From Plotosus lineatus (Eukaryota; Chordata; Actinopteri; Siluriformes; Plotosidae): a DNA stretch of 64,000 nucleotides. Position 1 is the first letter of the stretch; every line of letters begins with the position of its first letter. The stretch is taken from NCBI GenBank assembly GCA_024760905.1, contig CM045733.1, forward strand, positions 25,038,501-25,102,500, read 5' to 3'. Both the position numbers and the translations under genes were made by a program. Positions 9,964-24,495 of the stretch are shown here, piece by piece. The notes below the pieces were generated by a model. That model made no database searches, was not told the origin of the DNA, and was given only the letters and a program-made list of their open reading frames with translations.

Positions 9964-12900
9964 GTAAGTTAGATGGGGCATGAGAGTCATGACTTTACTG
10001 TAAGTCACTTTGAGCATATTAAAGAAACATGCCTGGATAGTTTTCAACTAAGTCCAGAGCATGAAAAATAAAAATATCAGAGTTGTTGAGCCGAGCACCA
10101 TACTCCTTAAACATGGTTTGGATTTTTGTCCCGTGTCCATGCGGGCCCAACACTGGAAACACAGTGACGCTGCCGAGTTGCAAGGTTAATGCTGATCGGC
10201 AGATGATGGGTCTCAATTAAAGAAAGTAGTAGTAATATTAATAGTAAAGAAACCGAAATGTGAAAATAGAGGCTTATGCATCACTGCTCAGACTTGCACA
10301 GAATACTCAGGTAGGCAGAAACTTGTTTGTGGACCAAAGGCTGAAATCAGAAGGTTGGCAAAACATGAACTCGGATATAACGAGGGAAAAACAGTAATCA
10401 TCTTGAGAAGGTGCTGCAAAGCAAACCCAGGGTCTGACACCTATCAGTAGAGGCAGGAAGCTCCATTTTTGGATTGTACGGAAATCTGTACAGTAAGCTC
10501 TTCCCCATTCGTGACCTCGCATAATTGCGGATTAGCGGCAAACCCGGAAGTTCCTGGCACGTGATTCAAATTTAGCCAAATAGCGGAGAGCTTTTGTTTC
10601 TGCATCCTGCTGATTGGTTGCAGATGACATGTACACTTTTTTTTCTTTTCTTTTCTTTCCTCTTTTCTCCTTCACGCACTTGTCATCAACATGATTGCTT
10701 GAATTACGAATTCAAGGTTTTTTTGTGTGCTTTTGACAATTATTTAAGCCATATGATGTCACTCAAACGCCACGCATCTTCTCTAGCTTCTGGTAAGGAG
10801 CCTAAGCGCTTTATTTATTCATAAATATTATCACGGTACAAAATTAAAAAGTTTTTACTTAATCATTACACATTTTAACTGCATTATTACTGTATTAATG
10901 AGTAAGACTGTCTATAGAATGTGTTCAAGAAGCACATTTTAGCGCATGTAATATCATACGGTTTTAAAACCGTCAATAACTTGCGGATTTTCAGGATCCG
11001 TAGGAAGGGGTGTAACGCAACCACAGCGAATAACGGGGGCCTACTGTATATTAAACAGATTGTATAGAACACCATCCAACCAGAAAAACATTAAGGCTCC
11101 AAACTGCTGATGCAAAACAAATTCCACAAATGCAATAAAACAACTGGTTCACGAACAGTGTTGACATTTATGAAGGCGATACTCTTGCCTTATTCAAAGT
11201 TCTCCCAGGTGCACTGTGGTGATTTATTTATTTATTTTTCTTTTTCTTTTTAAAAGAAGAATGAATTTTGTTCCAGTGATGGAAATTACAACTCCGAATG
11301 ATCAAAGGTTTTGCATTGTGAAAGCGTAACATTCAGAAATAAAAAGCTCTATGGCTTTAAACAAAGCCTTATTGTGTGAAGTGAAAAATTATCCAAATTT
11401 CTGAATAAATACTCTAATGAGAATATGCTCAAATATATTTGTGCGCAGGGCTTCTGTGGTTTTTCTTTTTCATTTATTTTTTCTTTCTTTCTTCCAGTTG
11501 AAAAGGTATTTTGTTTTTTCCCCAGTATTTTGATTTTCTATGTAATATCAGGTGGTACATGAGGTTCTCCTGCATTTACTTCTGTAATATTTTTATTTTA
11601 TTTTATTTACTAGTGTCTGCGATGGTACATTTACAGATTTGTAGAATTGCTTATGTTCTGATGTGATTGTCACATCATTTAGTCCTTTATGACGGTTCAT
11701 GTTCTCAGTACTGGCAGATAAATTATCTGAAGTCATTTCACGCTTTTTAGACGTAGTAGATGGAAATTAGACAAAAACAATCACTGGCACGTTTCTTTCA
11801 TGCGTTGTGCTTCTTTAAAGAGGATTAGTGTGGCTTGCATGGAAGTGTCTGAAGAAATAAGATTCCTTGATTACAATGTGTTTTTTTTTTTTTGGGTGTG
11901 TGTGGGTGTTTGCGTTGGTTCTTGCATCCCGAGTTACATATGAAAGCTGAGTAAATTCTAATCTCTTCACATGTGCAACAGGTTGGACTCGATCCTCAGT
12001 CAAGTTTCCCTCCAGAAAAAGAAGGCATTTGTCGAGCTGGTCTTGAACTACTGGACCCTGAAGAGGCAATCACGGAACGGGCTTCCGCTGATCAGACGAC
12101 TGCATTCCAGCCTACAGTCACAGAAAACCGCCCAACCTGTGAGTCCGATGAGACCCCACGCTCCAGTGGCTTGAAAACGTTGAATAAACGTTATCTGAAT
12201 CCATTGCGTTTCATTTGTGCAGAAGCGCAGCGAGGAGGAGAGCCGGGCACTGAAGGAGCAGCTGAAAGAGTGGCACCGTTTGAGGCATGACCTCGAGAGA
12301 GCCAGACTACTGCTGGAGCTTATCAGGAAGAGGGAGAAGCTCAAGAGGGAGGAGGTAATGACCTGGTTCACAGATTAATTCAGCTACTTTTATGAAGAGC
12401 TTAGAATTCCGAGTCAATAGAGACTCGGTTACGCCAGAGCAAAAATCCCCATGGGAGCGAGGCTCTCGCGTCGAGATCTGGGAGGAGCTTGGAGTAGAAC
12501 CGCTACTGCTTCACATTGAGAGGAGCCAGTAGAGGTGGCACAGGCATCTGGTTAGAAGGCCTCCTGAACGCCTCCTCAGGGTGGTGTCTCAGACATGTTC
12601 AACCAGGATGAGACCCCAGGGTCAACCCAGAACACGCTGGAGGGATTATGTCTCTTGGCTGGCCTGGGAACGCCTCGGTTGTGTGTGTATGTGTGTGTCG
12701 GGGAAGAGCTAAAGGAAGTGGCTGGGGAGAGGAACGTCTGGTCTTCATTGCATAGGCTACTTGACCCGTGACCAGTACAGTAGCGGTTATATAATGTGGT
12801 TACACAGATTGAGCTCAGCTAGCTTGAAGATCTGGTAAAAGTTTGTGCTCGAGACAACAAAACAAACATTGCTTGCAAAATCCATTCAGCATTGCTCTCA

Positions 12901-15866
12901 TGTATGTTTGTAGCCTGTCAAGTGTTTGGGCATAAATTAAGAGCTTTTGTTTAAAGCTTTGGGGGGGGCAGGACAAACGTGTAGTGGTGGAGGGACTGAG
13001 CTGCACCTTTCCTTCCTCCACACTCATGGCTAAAGTGCCTTTAAGCAAGGCACCTAACCCCAACTGCTCCCCAGGCGCCCCCAAAGTATGCGGCAGCCCA
13101 CTGCTCCGACTGTGTGTGCGCTTACTTTTGATGGGTTTAATTAATGCAAAGGTAATCAGTTCAATTGTTGAATTAATTCAGTATCACAAAATCAAGTCAT
13201 AAGAAGGGAGAAGGTGAGGAACACCCTGAGCAGCTCATCAGACCATTGCAGGGCCAGCATACACAAACACACATACACAAGTATTTCCACTCGCATCTAG
13301 GGCAGTGTTTCTCAATTATTTTCTGTGACGCCTCCTCTAGGAAGAAAAAAAAAAATACCACCCCCTGCGAGCGACTATAAATAGTATTATTTGTCTATAA
13401 AATTATTAGTACACTTCTGCATAATATTATATCTTTATTAACATTAAAAACAAACAAAAATATAGTTCAACTTAAAAAAAAAAATGTCAATGAAATTTTT
13501 CTTTATTGTATCTGTAACAGAAAAGATTTAAAGTGCACCAATGTGCCTGAAATTAAAAAAGGTTTATTTAAACTCATTGAACTTACTTTTGTCTTAATAT
13601 CTCTGTCTCTCTCCACTTTTCTCTTCATTCCTGTTAGAAATTTTTCCGTGCTGTTTACTGCGCTTCATATCGTTTGCTCGTGCGATAAACTGCTACACCA
13701 TAGCACGACAACGAGAGCGCCACTGCCAACTACTGGAGTGGAGCACCGCGTCATCCCTGGCATCACACCATGCCCCACTATTTGAGAAGCACTGATCTAG
13801 GGGCACTTTGGAATAGCCAATTAGCCACAGGAGTATGTGGAGGAAACCCACACAATCTGGTCTCTAGAAATTCATTCAGCCATTCAACAGATGTCACATG
13901 CCATTACTCACTCATTCGCCGATCCGCTCAGTCGTACTAGGGTTGCAGTCGTCACTGAACAAAGGTACACTCTGAACGGCGTACATCTTGAACAGCTTGC
14001 TGGTCCATCTCTGGGCAACACACACACACATCCATTCACGCTTAGACACCGAGGGGTAATTTGGAACAGCCAGTTAGCGTAATATGCATGTCGTTGAACT
14101 GTGTTAGGAAACCGGAGCATCTGGAGGAAACTCATGAAAGCACGGGAAGAACATGCAAACTCACACAGAAACGTCTCAGCCTGGGAATCAAACCCAGGAC
14201 CTTCTTGCTGTCAAGTGATCATGCTAACTAACCATTACACTGATATTCTGGCCTTACATTAAATGTTTAGCCCAATCAGTTAAATTTCTAGGCAGGTGAA
14301 CCATGGAATTGGACACAGGGAGATCAATAGCAGGTAGTTGAGTGAAAATAGACCAACATTGTTAGTGAAAATTAGAAAGGAAAAAAAAAGTAATTTAATT
14401 TATTCACAAATAAGTCCTGGGAAATGAATGTTCACTATAAAGATCATTAATACCGTTGAAGATCACACCATCTTCATTATGAAGATTGAAACGAGTCATT
14501 CAGCCTTCTTTTTTTTTTTTTGTTGTTGTTGTTTGTTTGTTTGTTTGTTTTTGCTGGTTTTTTTTTTTTTTTTTAGTTTGTTTGTTTTTTTAAGCTGAAT
14601 AAGTGGAACAGGTTTAGTAAGAGCACAAAGCATCTCGGATCAACCTGATATTAGAGAACCAGCTATGTTCTTAATGCCATATTGCACCATAAATTCAATC
14701 TCGATAACCTGACTATGTATGTTATTGTTCATCTGTGTCGATTGATTATTTCTTGGTTTCTTCATAGATGAAGTTGCAGCAATCAGTTTTAGAAGTGCAG
14801 CTCTCACCATTAAGCATCTTGCTGAGGGCTGTGTTGGATCAGCTACAGGAAAAAGACCAGGCCAAAATCTTTGCTCAGCCAGTGAGCATCGAGGAGGTGA
14901 GTGGAATACTACATGAGAAAGGTGGTGGTGGGGGGTGCACACAGTTGTCATCCTCCAATTTATGTTAATGATTATAATTTACCTGACATGACACACAAGG
15001 TATCAGAAGTGGCTCTCCATGCTGCTCTGCCAAGAAAAAAAAAAAAAAACTTACACTACTCCTCTACTATATTTTCCACTTGTTACGCTCAAGCTGTGAC
15101 TCCTTGCAGAAATTGGCATGACATACACATGAGAAAATCAGTTGGTCAAGACACTCAGCTTCTGGTAAGGAATTGAGCCACACTGAGGATGGAGCAGAAT
15201 GCAGCTGCACTCTGGTAAACCTAGGTTTAGGACATTCAAATTCAGTAAAAACGGTCATTTCTGTTTCCACTGAAACGGCTGCATCAGGTTATACACGGAC
15301 ACGTCAACTACTGTCAAGGGCTCTGGGTAGATAGAAGTCTTAATGCTGACAGCCCCAGATGACGTCTCCAATCATTCAGGGGACTCTGAAAGCACTAATA
15401 ATTTGTTTATCTTTTGAATACATTGAGCAGCAGTGCACAGTCACTACACAAGCTATGCCGATTATATGTCCAGGCCGGGTGTCTGTGTCATCACTCGGTG
15501 GGCATGTCGATCAGAATACTGTGTACATTGTAGTCACTTGTGCTTTTTGCCCTATGTTTAACAAACAATTTAAATACTAGTCTCTATTGACTTCTGCACA
15601 CATCCCAATCTGAAAAGTAAATAAATATAAGCCAGGCTAACTATGATATCACTGTCACAAACAGTCCAGCGTGTTCATTATCATTTACTGCTGTGAGGCA
15701 GTGGTGCACCTGGGATGCACTTTATATCCCCATGACACACACACTTTTTTTCTTCCTTCAGCTAGTTTGCTATATCAATGCATGACATTATACTAAACTG
15801 ACAGCTGAGTGAGGGGGATGGGGGTGGGATGCATCCTCATTGTGTTTCTCCCCCTTTTCTTCTAAG

Positions 15867-15902
<36 letters not shown>

Positions 15903-18900
15903 GCGCTCTCTCTCTCTCGCTCTCTCTCTGTGTGTTGCTATGTCCACCAGTCACTTGTTCCTCAAGTGGAATCTCTTATCTTGCTTTAACATAAATCAAA
16001 CACATTATCACTTTTGACCAAATAATCACTGAAAAACAGCAAAAACACATTTCATAAAAGAAACCATTTTTGAGAGTTCTGGGTGTGGTGCATTTCAAAT
16101 TTTTGAAGCAGCTGAAGTTTATAAAAAAAAAAAAAAAAAAAAGATTGATCTTGTGCATGTACAAATATTTTTGGGTCACCTTGGGCTCTGTGAGATTTCC
16201 ATTGCACACATCTTCCTAAACCAGAAATTGAAATCAATCAATCATTCATTCATTTTCTGAACTGCTTAATCCTAATTAGGGTCGGGGGGAGGCTGGCACC
16301 CATCTCAGCCGACTCTGGGCGAGCACAGAGTACACCCTGGACAGCTCGCCAGGCCATCGCAGGGCAGAAACATGCTGCCGGCTGTGCAGCTACTCTTGTC
16401 GAAAGTCAACAATAGTTCTTTTATGTCTCACACCATAGACAGTGAGATACATGGCCAGCCTTTGATAACCCAGTTAGCTGCACTTGGGGTACAGCAGTGA
16501 CAACCTGTTGACAGTGGGGCTTGAACCCCCCAACCTTAGGATCGGTAATCCAGCACGTTACCACCGGGCCACCGTCTGTCTGTCTTTCGGCTTTTTCCCT
16601 TTTACTTGGGAGTCGCCACAGCGAATCATCTGACTCGCACGTTTGATTTGGCAGAGGTTTTTACGTCGGATGCCCTTCCTGTCACAACCCTTTTTAGCAA
16701 GGGGCAGAAACACGCTGACGACTTTGCAGCTACTCTTTACGAAAGTCAGCAATGGTTCTTTTACATGCCTCTCACCATAGACAGTGAGAGACAGGGCCCG
16801 CCTTTGATAACCCAGTTAGCTGCACTGGGGGGGACAGTGACAACTCTGTGGAGAGTGGGACTCGAACCCCCAACCTTTGGATCAGCGATCCAGCGCCCCA
16901 CACTACTAGACCACCACTGCCCCCAACGTTGCCATCGGGCCACCACGGCCCTGAAATCAACCATTAAAGTAGATTTTGCACGTTGTAAGTTATTTTTTCT
17001 GGAATATTATAATATAATCAACAGTCTTGATGGAACTGCCCTCAATATGTGAGAGACTCTCAGAACATCCAGTGGAATTGTTGCAAAGTCTGTGTCGAAA
17101 CCAGTTTAATCTGAAAATACATGATTATGTCTCTGCCGAACCCTTTTCTTCAGACTAAAATATCATTCCCAATCTCCCAGAACGGTCTCTCTGAGGTGGG
17201 GAAGTCTAATAACAGGGAGTTCATGTTATAATATGGACACGGAAGATGGACAGTATCTGAAACAATGGCATATGGTTGCCATGGCACTGGTGGACGTTTA
17301 TGCTCGAGACCACAAAATCAGCATCACTAGCAGAATGCATTCAGTGCTGCTCTGGTATTGGATGCAGCTTGTCAGTGTGGCGTTTGCCTTGTGCTTTTAA
17401 AACCCACCATTTCCTGAACTTCTGCTGACAGTAGAATGATTTTTCATAAGCAGGACTTGCAGGAGATGCAGTTAATTTTAAGTGGGACGAGAACTCTATC
17501 TCAGCTTTTCGCTGAAACAACTAACATTGCTGATTCTGATCTCCGGGAATTAAGTCATTTATTTGTACATATTACTGACTAATCTGTTAACTAATACAGC
17601 AGATGTTACATACAATTATATATTAGCTACAGCTTTTTCTACCTGCAAACATTCCTACTCTGTACCAAGGACACTTGGATTTTAAATAATCTGCCATATC
17701 ATCTCCTTGCTATTAGTTCTCATGGAATAAACCTCTTTTCTAATCATGACAGTGGAAAGAACATCTTTGTCATAAAGAGAGCTCCGTTTATTATATCTGC
17801 ATATTCCTTTCAGGTACCCGATTACCTGGACCACATCACACAGCCCATGGACTTCTCCACCATGAGGAAACGTATAGATGCACAGGCTTACAGAAGTCTA
17901 GGTGACTTTGAGGCCGATTTCGACCTCATCATTGCAAACTGCATGAAATACAATGCCAAGGACACATATTTTTACCGTGCAGCTGCTAGACTGAGGGATC
18001 AGGGAGGAGCTTTGCTAAGGAAGGCACGTCACCACATCGAACGTATAGGTTTCGAACCAGGCACAGGCATGCACACATCTGAAACGCCCAAGATTGAAGC
18101 ACCTCCTCCTTTCACGTGGGAAGATGGTAGGCACAATTTATTTTTTCTATTCTTCATTCCATCGGTAACAGTGAGATTCCTTGTAACCATACTAAAAATT
18201 TTCAAGCACCATTCAGAATGAGACTTGTCTTGATGAGGCAGAAGATTACAATTAGCAATTAACATGGCACAAAATGAATATTTCAAGTAATTGTTTGTGC
18301 ATTTTATTACATTAATGATATTTAATGTCAAACACGCAGCAGATACTTTTCACCTGTTCAAATCTGTAGTGAGAATAGGACGGCAGGTCCTATAAGGTAA
18401 GATAAGTGCAAAAATAACAGTATGCAGATATTAAATTAACAAATCAAACATTACTTGGTGAACCTTTATACAAAATAAGGATAGGCACATCTGCTCATAA
18501 TACTACATTAGTACATACATGTTTATATGAATGAATGGAGAATACCCCAGTGTATTCCAATGCAAACAGTTTCTGGTTTACAGCGTAATCCATATCGGTC
18601 ATGTTCCACTTATTGCAGAATAGTCTCCCCCATGTACTTATTTATTACTCATCTTAAATTTTCCACAAAGTTGTTCTGAAGCATAGTGTGCTTTGATAGG
18701 AACAGACATAAATTAGGCATTCAAACATTTAATAGGTTTGGGTTTAGTTCCTTTTACTAATCTTTGATTAGATAATTATTACAGTGATTTAATGTTTCAG
18801 CTGGCAGCATTTTTTCACCCTAACTGATGCAGTGAGCAGCTTCCTATTTCATAAACAGACATCAAATCCACACCCAAATCCTGTGGGTGCGGGGAAGATA

Positions 18901-21900
18901 TTACAGGCGGTCCTCACTTAACGACGAACTCGGTTAACGATGATTCAGAGCTATGGCGGCTTGTTTAAAAATTATCAAAAGTACACTGTTACTGTTAATG
19001 AGTCACAGCAGAAACAAAGCAGCGGAGTTGTGAGTGTGTTTGTATGTTCGCACATACAGTGATACCTCTGCTCACGAACATAATTGGTTCCCAGAAAGTG
19101 TGTGTGAGGCGAAAAGTTTGTCTTCCGAACATTTATTTCCCATAAGAAACCATTAAAATGAGAATAATCCATTCCCAGGTCCCCATAAAACATAATTTTC
19201 TACTAAATAAGCCTTAACACTACACAAAAATATACCTTATTTTATGTATAATAAATGTGCTATTGTATTGTAATTAAAGAAATAAACTGTACTGTAAAGT
19301 CGTTTTATTTACCTTTGTGATGGTAGTTGACGGCTTGATGGAATGGAGTGGGAGGAGGAGGGAGGGAGGGACTTACTGTTTGGAAGGAGTGTTTGGAAAC
19401 GCCTACTGTTTGGAAACACCCTTAGCCACACACGCACCCTTAATAGCTTCCTTGTTCTTAAGGATGGGAGCAATGGTAGACTTCGCGTACTGGTACTGGG
19501 ACGCTGAGTCACACAAACGCACACCTCGTTCGTGTTTTTCAATGATCTCCGCCTGTGGTGGGGTCTTTTTCGGTCCCATAATAGCAAAAGTACACTCAAT
19601 ATGGTCCAAAATGTCTATCAAACACAAACCACTTCCGCACTCAAAGAAAGGGGGTGACGAACTGTGACGCCGTGAGCATGCGTCAGCTTCTCGTGGCCGC
19701 CACCGTGGCGCTGTTCGACCGTGTGGTTTGATTCGTCCGCCGAAAACTAGTTCGTCAGCAGAGACTATATGCTCGCAAATTTAATGTTCTTGAGGCGAAA
19801 AGTTCGTAAGCTTAAGCGTTCGTCAGCGGAGGTTTTACTGTACTTAGTGTTGGCAGCATCTCCCATCCTGCCTCCCTACTCACACACACACACACACACA
19901 CACAGTCACTCACTACTCAGTCGTAAGTCTACCACGCTGCTAGTTAAGAGAGTTTAAGCGATTGCTAGCAGTTATGGCTTCTCATATTCAATGGTCTATA
20001 CCAGTGGTTCTTAACCTTGTTTGAGGTCCCGAACCCCACCAGTTTCATATGCACATTCACTGAACCCTTCATTAGTGAAAAATAATTTCTTCGAATCTGG
20101 CTCTCTCCACCTTGAATTCAGCAAGCGTTGTGTTCTTGTATTCCCATCTCCATGCAGTTTCAAGAGGTGTTCCTTTAGTTTTGCCGGTGCGAGACTAGAG
20201 TTGCTCAACTTGGCATTGCAAATCATGCAGATAGGACTCCGAGTCCCATCACCTTCCATGATGCATGTGAATCTATGTTGTACATATTTGTCCGACCACT
20301 TTCTTTTTTGCTCGACATAGTATGGATTAAAATATTCCAAAAAAAAAAAAAAAAAAAAACCCTCACACGACGTACTACCACGACAGTCACACGTTGACTA
20401 CTGAGTGCACTAAATTCCCCGCAGCACTGATTGGATCCGCTGAACCCCTGAGACCGACTCACCGAACCCCTAGGGTTCGATTGAACCCAGGTTAAGAACC
20501 ACTGGTCTATACGTATGCAATACAGTAGCCTACTGTACAAATACAAATCAAGCAACATGTCTACTAAAGCGGGGTTCATTTAACGATGGGATTGCTTAAC
20601 GATGTGGTCTACAGAATGTAACCCCGTCGTTAAGTGAGGACCGCCTGTACTGTGTTTCAGAAGGGTTGGGTTATTGATCTGCATCAAGCAAATTGAACCT
20701 GCCAGAGAAGCCTGGCCTTGGCTCTAGTTAATGTCGTTGAGATCTAATAAAGAAGACTATGAAACAGGGAGACTTGCCCATCATTAATGCAGGAACTTGT
20801 TGAAAGTGGAGTCCCATTGTAAATGGAAATAAATATTTTGGTGTTGCAGGATAGTTGTGAAGACAATGCCATGGTGATTTTGCTCTGTAATCAAAAGCCA
20901 AAAGATTATTTGCTGAAAAAGGTCAAATGAAATATTGGGGTCTTTTTTTTTTTTTTTTGGCTGAGCAGTGTGTTTGTTTGTTTTGTTTATTTATTGAAAT
21001 GCAGCTTTGAACTATGGTTTAATAAAATAAGCATTTTCCCATTGCAATTATGCTTTCCTCATTTTAGTAGTCTTAAGTTGTTTGTGTATGAGAGATGTAA
21101 AATAAAGAATTATTACACTGCTCATTTGAATAATCGGTTCAGATTGTACATTCACGGCATACAGCAGTCTTATTTCTTTATACCCTTACAAAATAAATCA
21201 AAATAAATCTAAGTGTGAGACACACAACACAAGCTTTAGTGAATATCTGTGCGATATTATAACCTAGACTGCTGCTCCAAATCCATTAATCCAAGATGTT
21301 TTTCTGCAGAAATCTTCACAACAATCAGGTCAGATACATGGACTATTCTTCGTATTTTTCACTGGGTGGTTAGTACCTTCGTCTTACAACACGAAGGTCC
21401 TGGGTTCGAGTCCTGGGCTCGGCAAGGGCGTTTCTGTGACTATTTTCTCTCTGACCCCATGTAGATGGTACATGACATTTGACATAACCATCTCTGTACC
21501 TGATTTTCCCCACTGCAGGCTTCATGAAGAAAGAAATGCAACACTTTGTGATGTGCTGTTATAAGAAATGTTCTGAACAGCAAGGTGGTGTGATGTTTGA
21601 TGGTTTTCATATATAATGTCGCATAGCAAAGTTGTCAGAGCTGCTGGCGTACAAAATAAATCATTACTTTCTAAACAGTCAGCAATAGTTTAAAGTTCTA
21701 TTGCATATAACTTGCTAGTGAACACCTGTTTTTTTTTTTTTTTTTGTTTGTTTTTTTTAATTTTTTTTTTATATATATATATATTTTTTAACCCCTTAGT
21801 GGACCAACTCCTAAACCCAGCCAACAGGCAGCACATGTCTCTTGAGGAGCAGCTTAAAGAGCTTCTAGAGAAGCTTGACCTGACCATGGCGATGAAGACG

Positions 21901-22098
21901 AGCCCTTCACGTAGTAAACGGCTGAAGCTGCTGAAGAGGACCATCAATGATGTGAGGATGGAAATGAGTCTGAGGAGTACTGTGCCTCAATCCTCTGAAC
22001 ACGTAATCCCAGTGGAGGAGTCGGCAGCAGAGCTCAGCCCAGCCGAGGAAGGTTAGTGCTAGTTGAATACATGGGAAGGGTAACCACTGTGATGAGAA

Positions 22099-22136
<38 letters not shown>

Positions 22137-22894
22137 CTCCATGCATTTCATTTGTACTTTAAACGTTATCAATGTGGTTTATATAAGGAATTAAACATTT
22201 ACTCTTCGAAGTGAGTCATCTGCATAAGCTATTGTGACTGACCTCCATATTGTTACCGTTCAGAGTTTATTCACAAGAAACTCAAATAAACTAGTCGTCT
22301 GTCTTTAAGTGTCCTGTGGTATAAATTTTACTGATTATTCCAAAGTGCAAACCCTGGAGACAATCTCCATATAGGAGAAGTGGTGGCTTAGTGGTTAATG
22401 TGATGGGTTACTTATCCGAAGGTCAACGGTTCAATCCCCACTGTTGGGCCCTTGAGCTAAAGCCTTAGTCATCAGTTGTTCAAGTTTTATAAAAATGATA
22501 ATTGTAATTCGCTCTGGACAAGAGTGTCTGCCAAATACTGTAAATGTAAATGAGAACCAACTAATCATGGTGTGTGTGTGTGTGTGTGTGTGTTTTGTGA
22601 CAGTCCCCCCCCCCCCAAATAATATTTTCACCTGCGTTTGTTTCTAATAGTTTTTTTTTGTGATAACCTGTGATGTACTAGCATCAAATCCAGGAGGAGC
22701 TGAGCTCCTAGTTGTGTCACACAACCTAAAGTAGGATAAGCTTCTACCTGATGGACCAGTAGGCTCAGGTGTAAAAGCCCAGGACACTTAAAAAAAAATT
22801 ATGGTGGACTGTGCATTGGATCGTATGTGTACATTTATATATACAGGGATCCCTCGCTACTTCATGCTTCAATTCATGTGGCTTCAGTGCATCG

Positions 22895-22930
<36 letters not shown>

Positions 22931-23127
22931 AATATTCATCAAATTAAAAAAATAAGGAAATTAAGGAATAGGGGGGAAAAAACCCAACCCAAAAACCCCA
23001 TCAAAACTACCTCCATTTTTATGTGAGGTGTGCATCTGAATGCATGTACACGCGTCTGTATGTGTGTGTATTTATATTTTATTTACATATTTAATTGTTA
23101 TTATAAGCATTTATAGCATTGAATATA

Positions 23128-23186
<59 letters not shown>

Positions 23187-24464
23187 CACACATGTACATA
23201 TACGTCAGTCAGGGGGGAGGTTGATCCTACTTCGTGGAATTTGGCGGTCGCAGGGTGATCTTGGTCCCAATTAACCACGGAAAGTGAGGGATCCCTGCAT
23301 ATGTATACAGACGCTCCTCAATTTACGTTTTTAATTGGTTCCAGACGGCCAAACGTAAGTTGTCAGAGTGACGTATGACGCTCATACTGTACTATACATC
23401 CATAAATACCATTACCGTATCTCATAAAACAAGCCTAAATCAATTATTATAAACATAACATTGTAAAATAATATCATCAGCATTAATTTCAAGTAACTTA
23501 AATTCAATTAAAATAATTTCAAATTGATAAATTTTAATCAAATTCACTCATCAAATATCAAATACAGTATCAAATATAACCTTTAACATTCTCTATGATG
23601 CGATCTTTCTGCTTGTAAATGGTTCCGATGGTCGACGGATGATCACATGACATGAAGCGGAGCTGAATCACATGACATGAAGCTGAGCCGACTCACTTTA
23701 CATGAAGCTTAAAACAGCCAATCAACGCTTACCATATGTGAGGCGCTCAATATCGAAAGTAGTGCACTTGCTGAAAGTAGTTTACTTGCTTGAAACAAAA
23801 CGCAGGTTATGCGGACTTCCAGCTTTCAAGTGAGCAAGGGTTTCGTTGAGCTCGTTTAGTACTCCAGCAGAGCAGAGAGTTCTCTCTTTCCTGGATTCGG
23901 GTTTTCATATTTTACAACTCTCTTTGCTTAACTGAGTATGCATGGTAGATTGTGCCGATCCGAGCAAATAATTAATTCATCTCGGTGTATGAGACTTGCA
24001 CCCATGCTAGTAGGCTTACGCTTCTAACCAACCATATTTGCTTCGGGTTACAAAAGTCCGCAAAATAGTGTAAACACAAAGATCACAGTGACGACGTTTT
24101 AACACAAGAGTAACACACTATATAACTGAGATGTATGTGTGTATATGTATATGTATCTCCCCCAGTGCAGCTAACTGGGTTATCGAAGGCTGGCCATGTC
24201 TCTCACTGTCTATGGTGAGAGGCATGTAAAAGGACCATTGCTGAATTTCGTAAAGAGTAGCTGCAAAGCCATCAGCGTGTTTCCGTCCCTTGCTAAAGGG
24301 TTGTGAACGGAAGGGCATCCGATGTAAAAACCTCTGCCAAATCAAATGTGCGAATCAGATGATTCACTGTGGCGACTCCCGAGAAAGGGGAAAAACCCGA
24401 AAGGAAGATATATTTATATTTGATATATATATTTGATATATATATTTGTATATATATATGTGTG

Positions 24465-24495
<31 letters not shown>

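Larger units (their letters stand above)
18904..20647. mobile_element. Tigger/pogo-type element (outer shell of a three-element nest)
   Basis: Ends CAGGCGGTCCTCACTTAACG and, on the minus strand from the right, the same 20 bases; inverted repeats are perfect over 23 bp. TA flanks both sides (18902-18903, 20648-20649). Removing the two inner insertions leaves an element of about 455 bp with no transposase. Confidence 0.85.

Noticed and set aside
8612..9967. Single-exon 451-residue protein
   Set aside because: It ends at a consensus donor, and the next exons continue the BRD1 protein in frame.
19317..19667. 116-residue plus-strand frame also present at 30372-30722
   Set aside because: It is antisense to the transposase HTH remnant of a Tigger-type element.
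20011..20340. BED zinc-finger frame as a host ZBED4 gene, a neighbour of BRD1 in mammals
   Set aside because: It lies wholly inside a 503-bp hAT element with perfect ends and an 8-bp target duplication, and lacks a catalytic or downstream domain.
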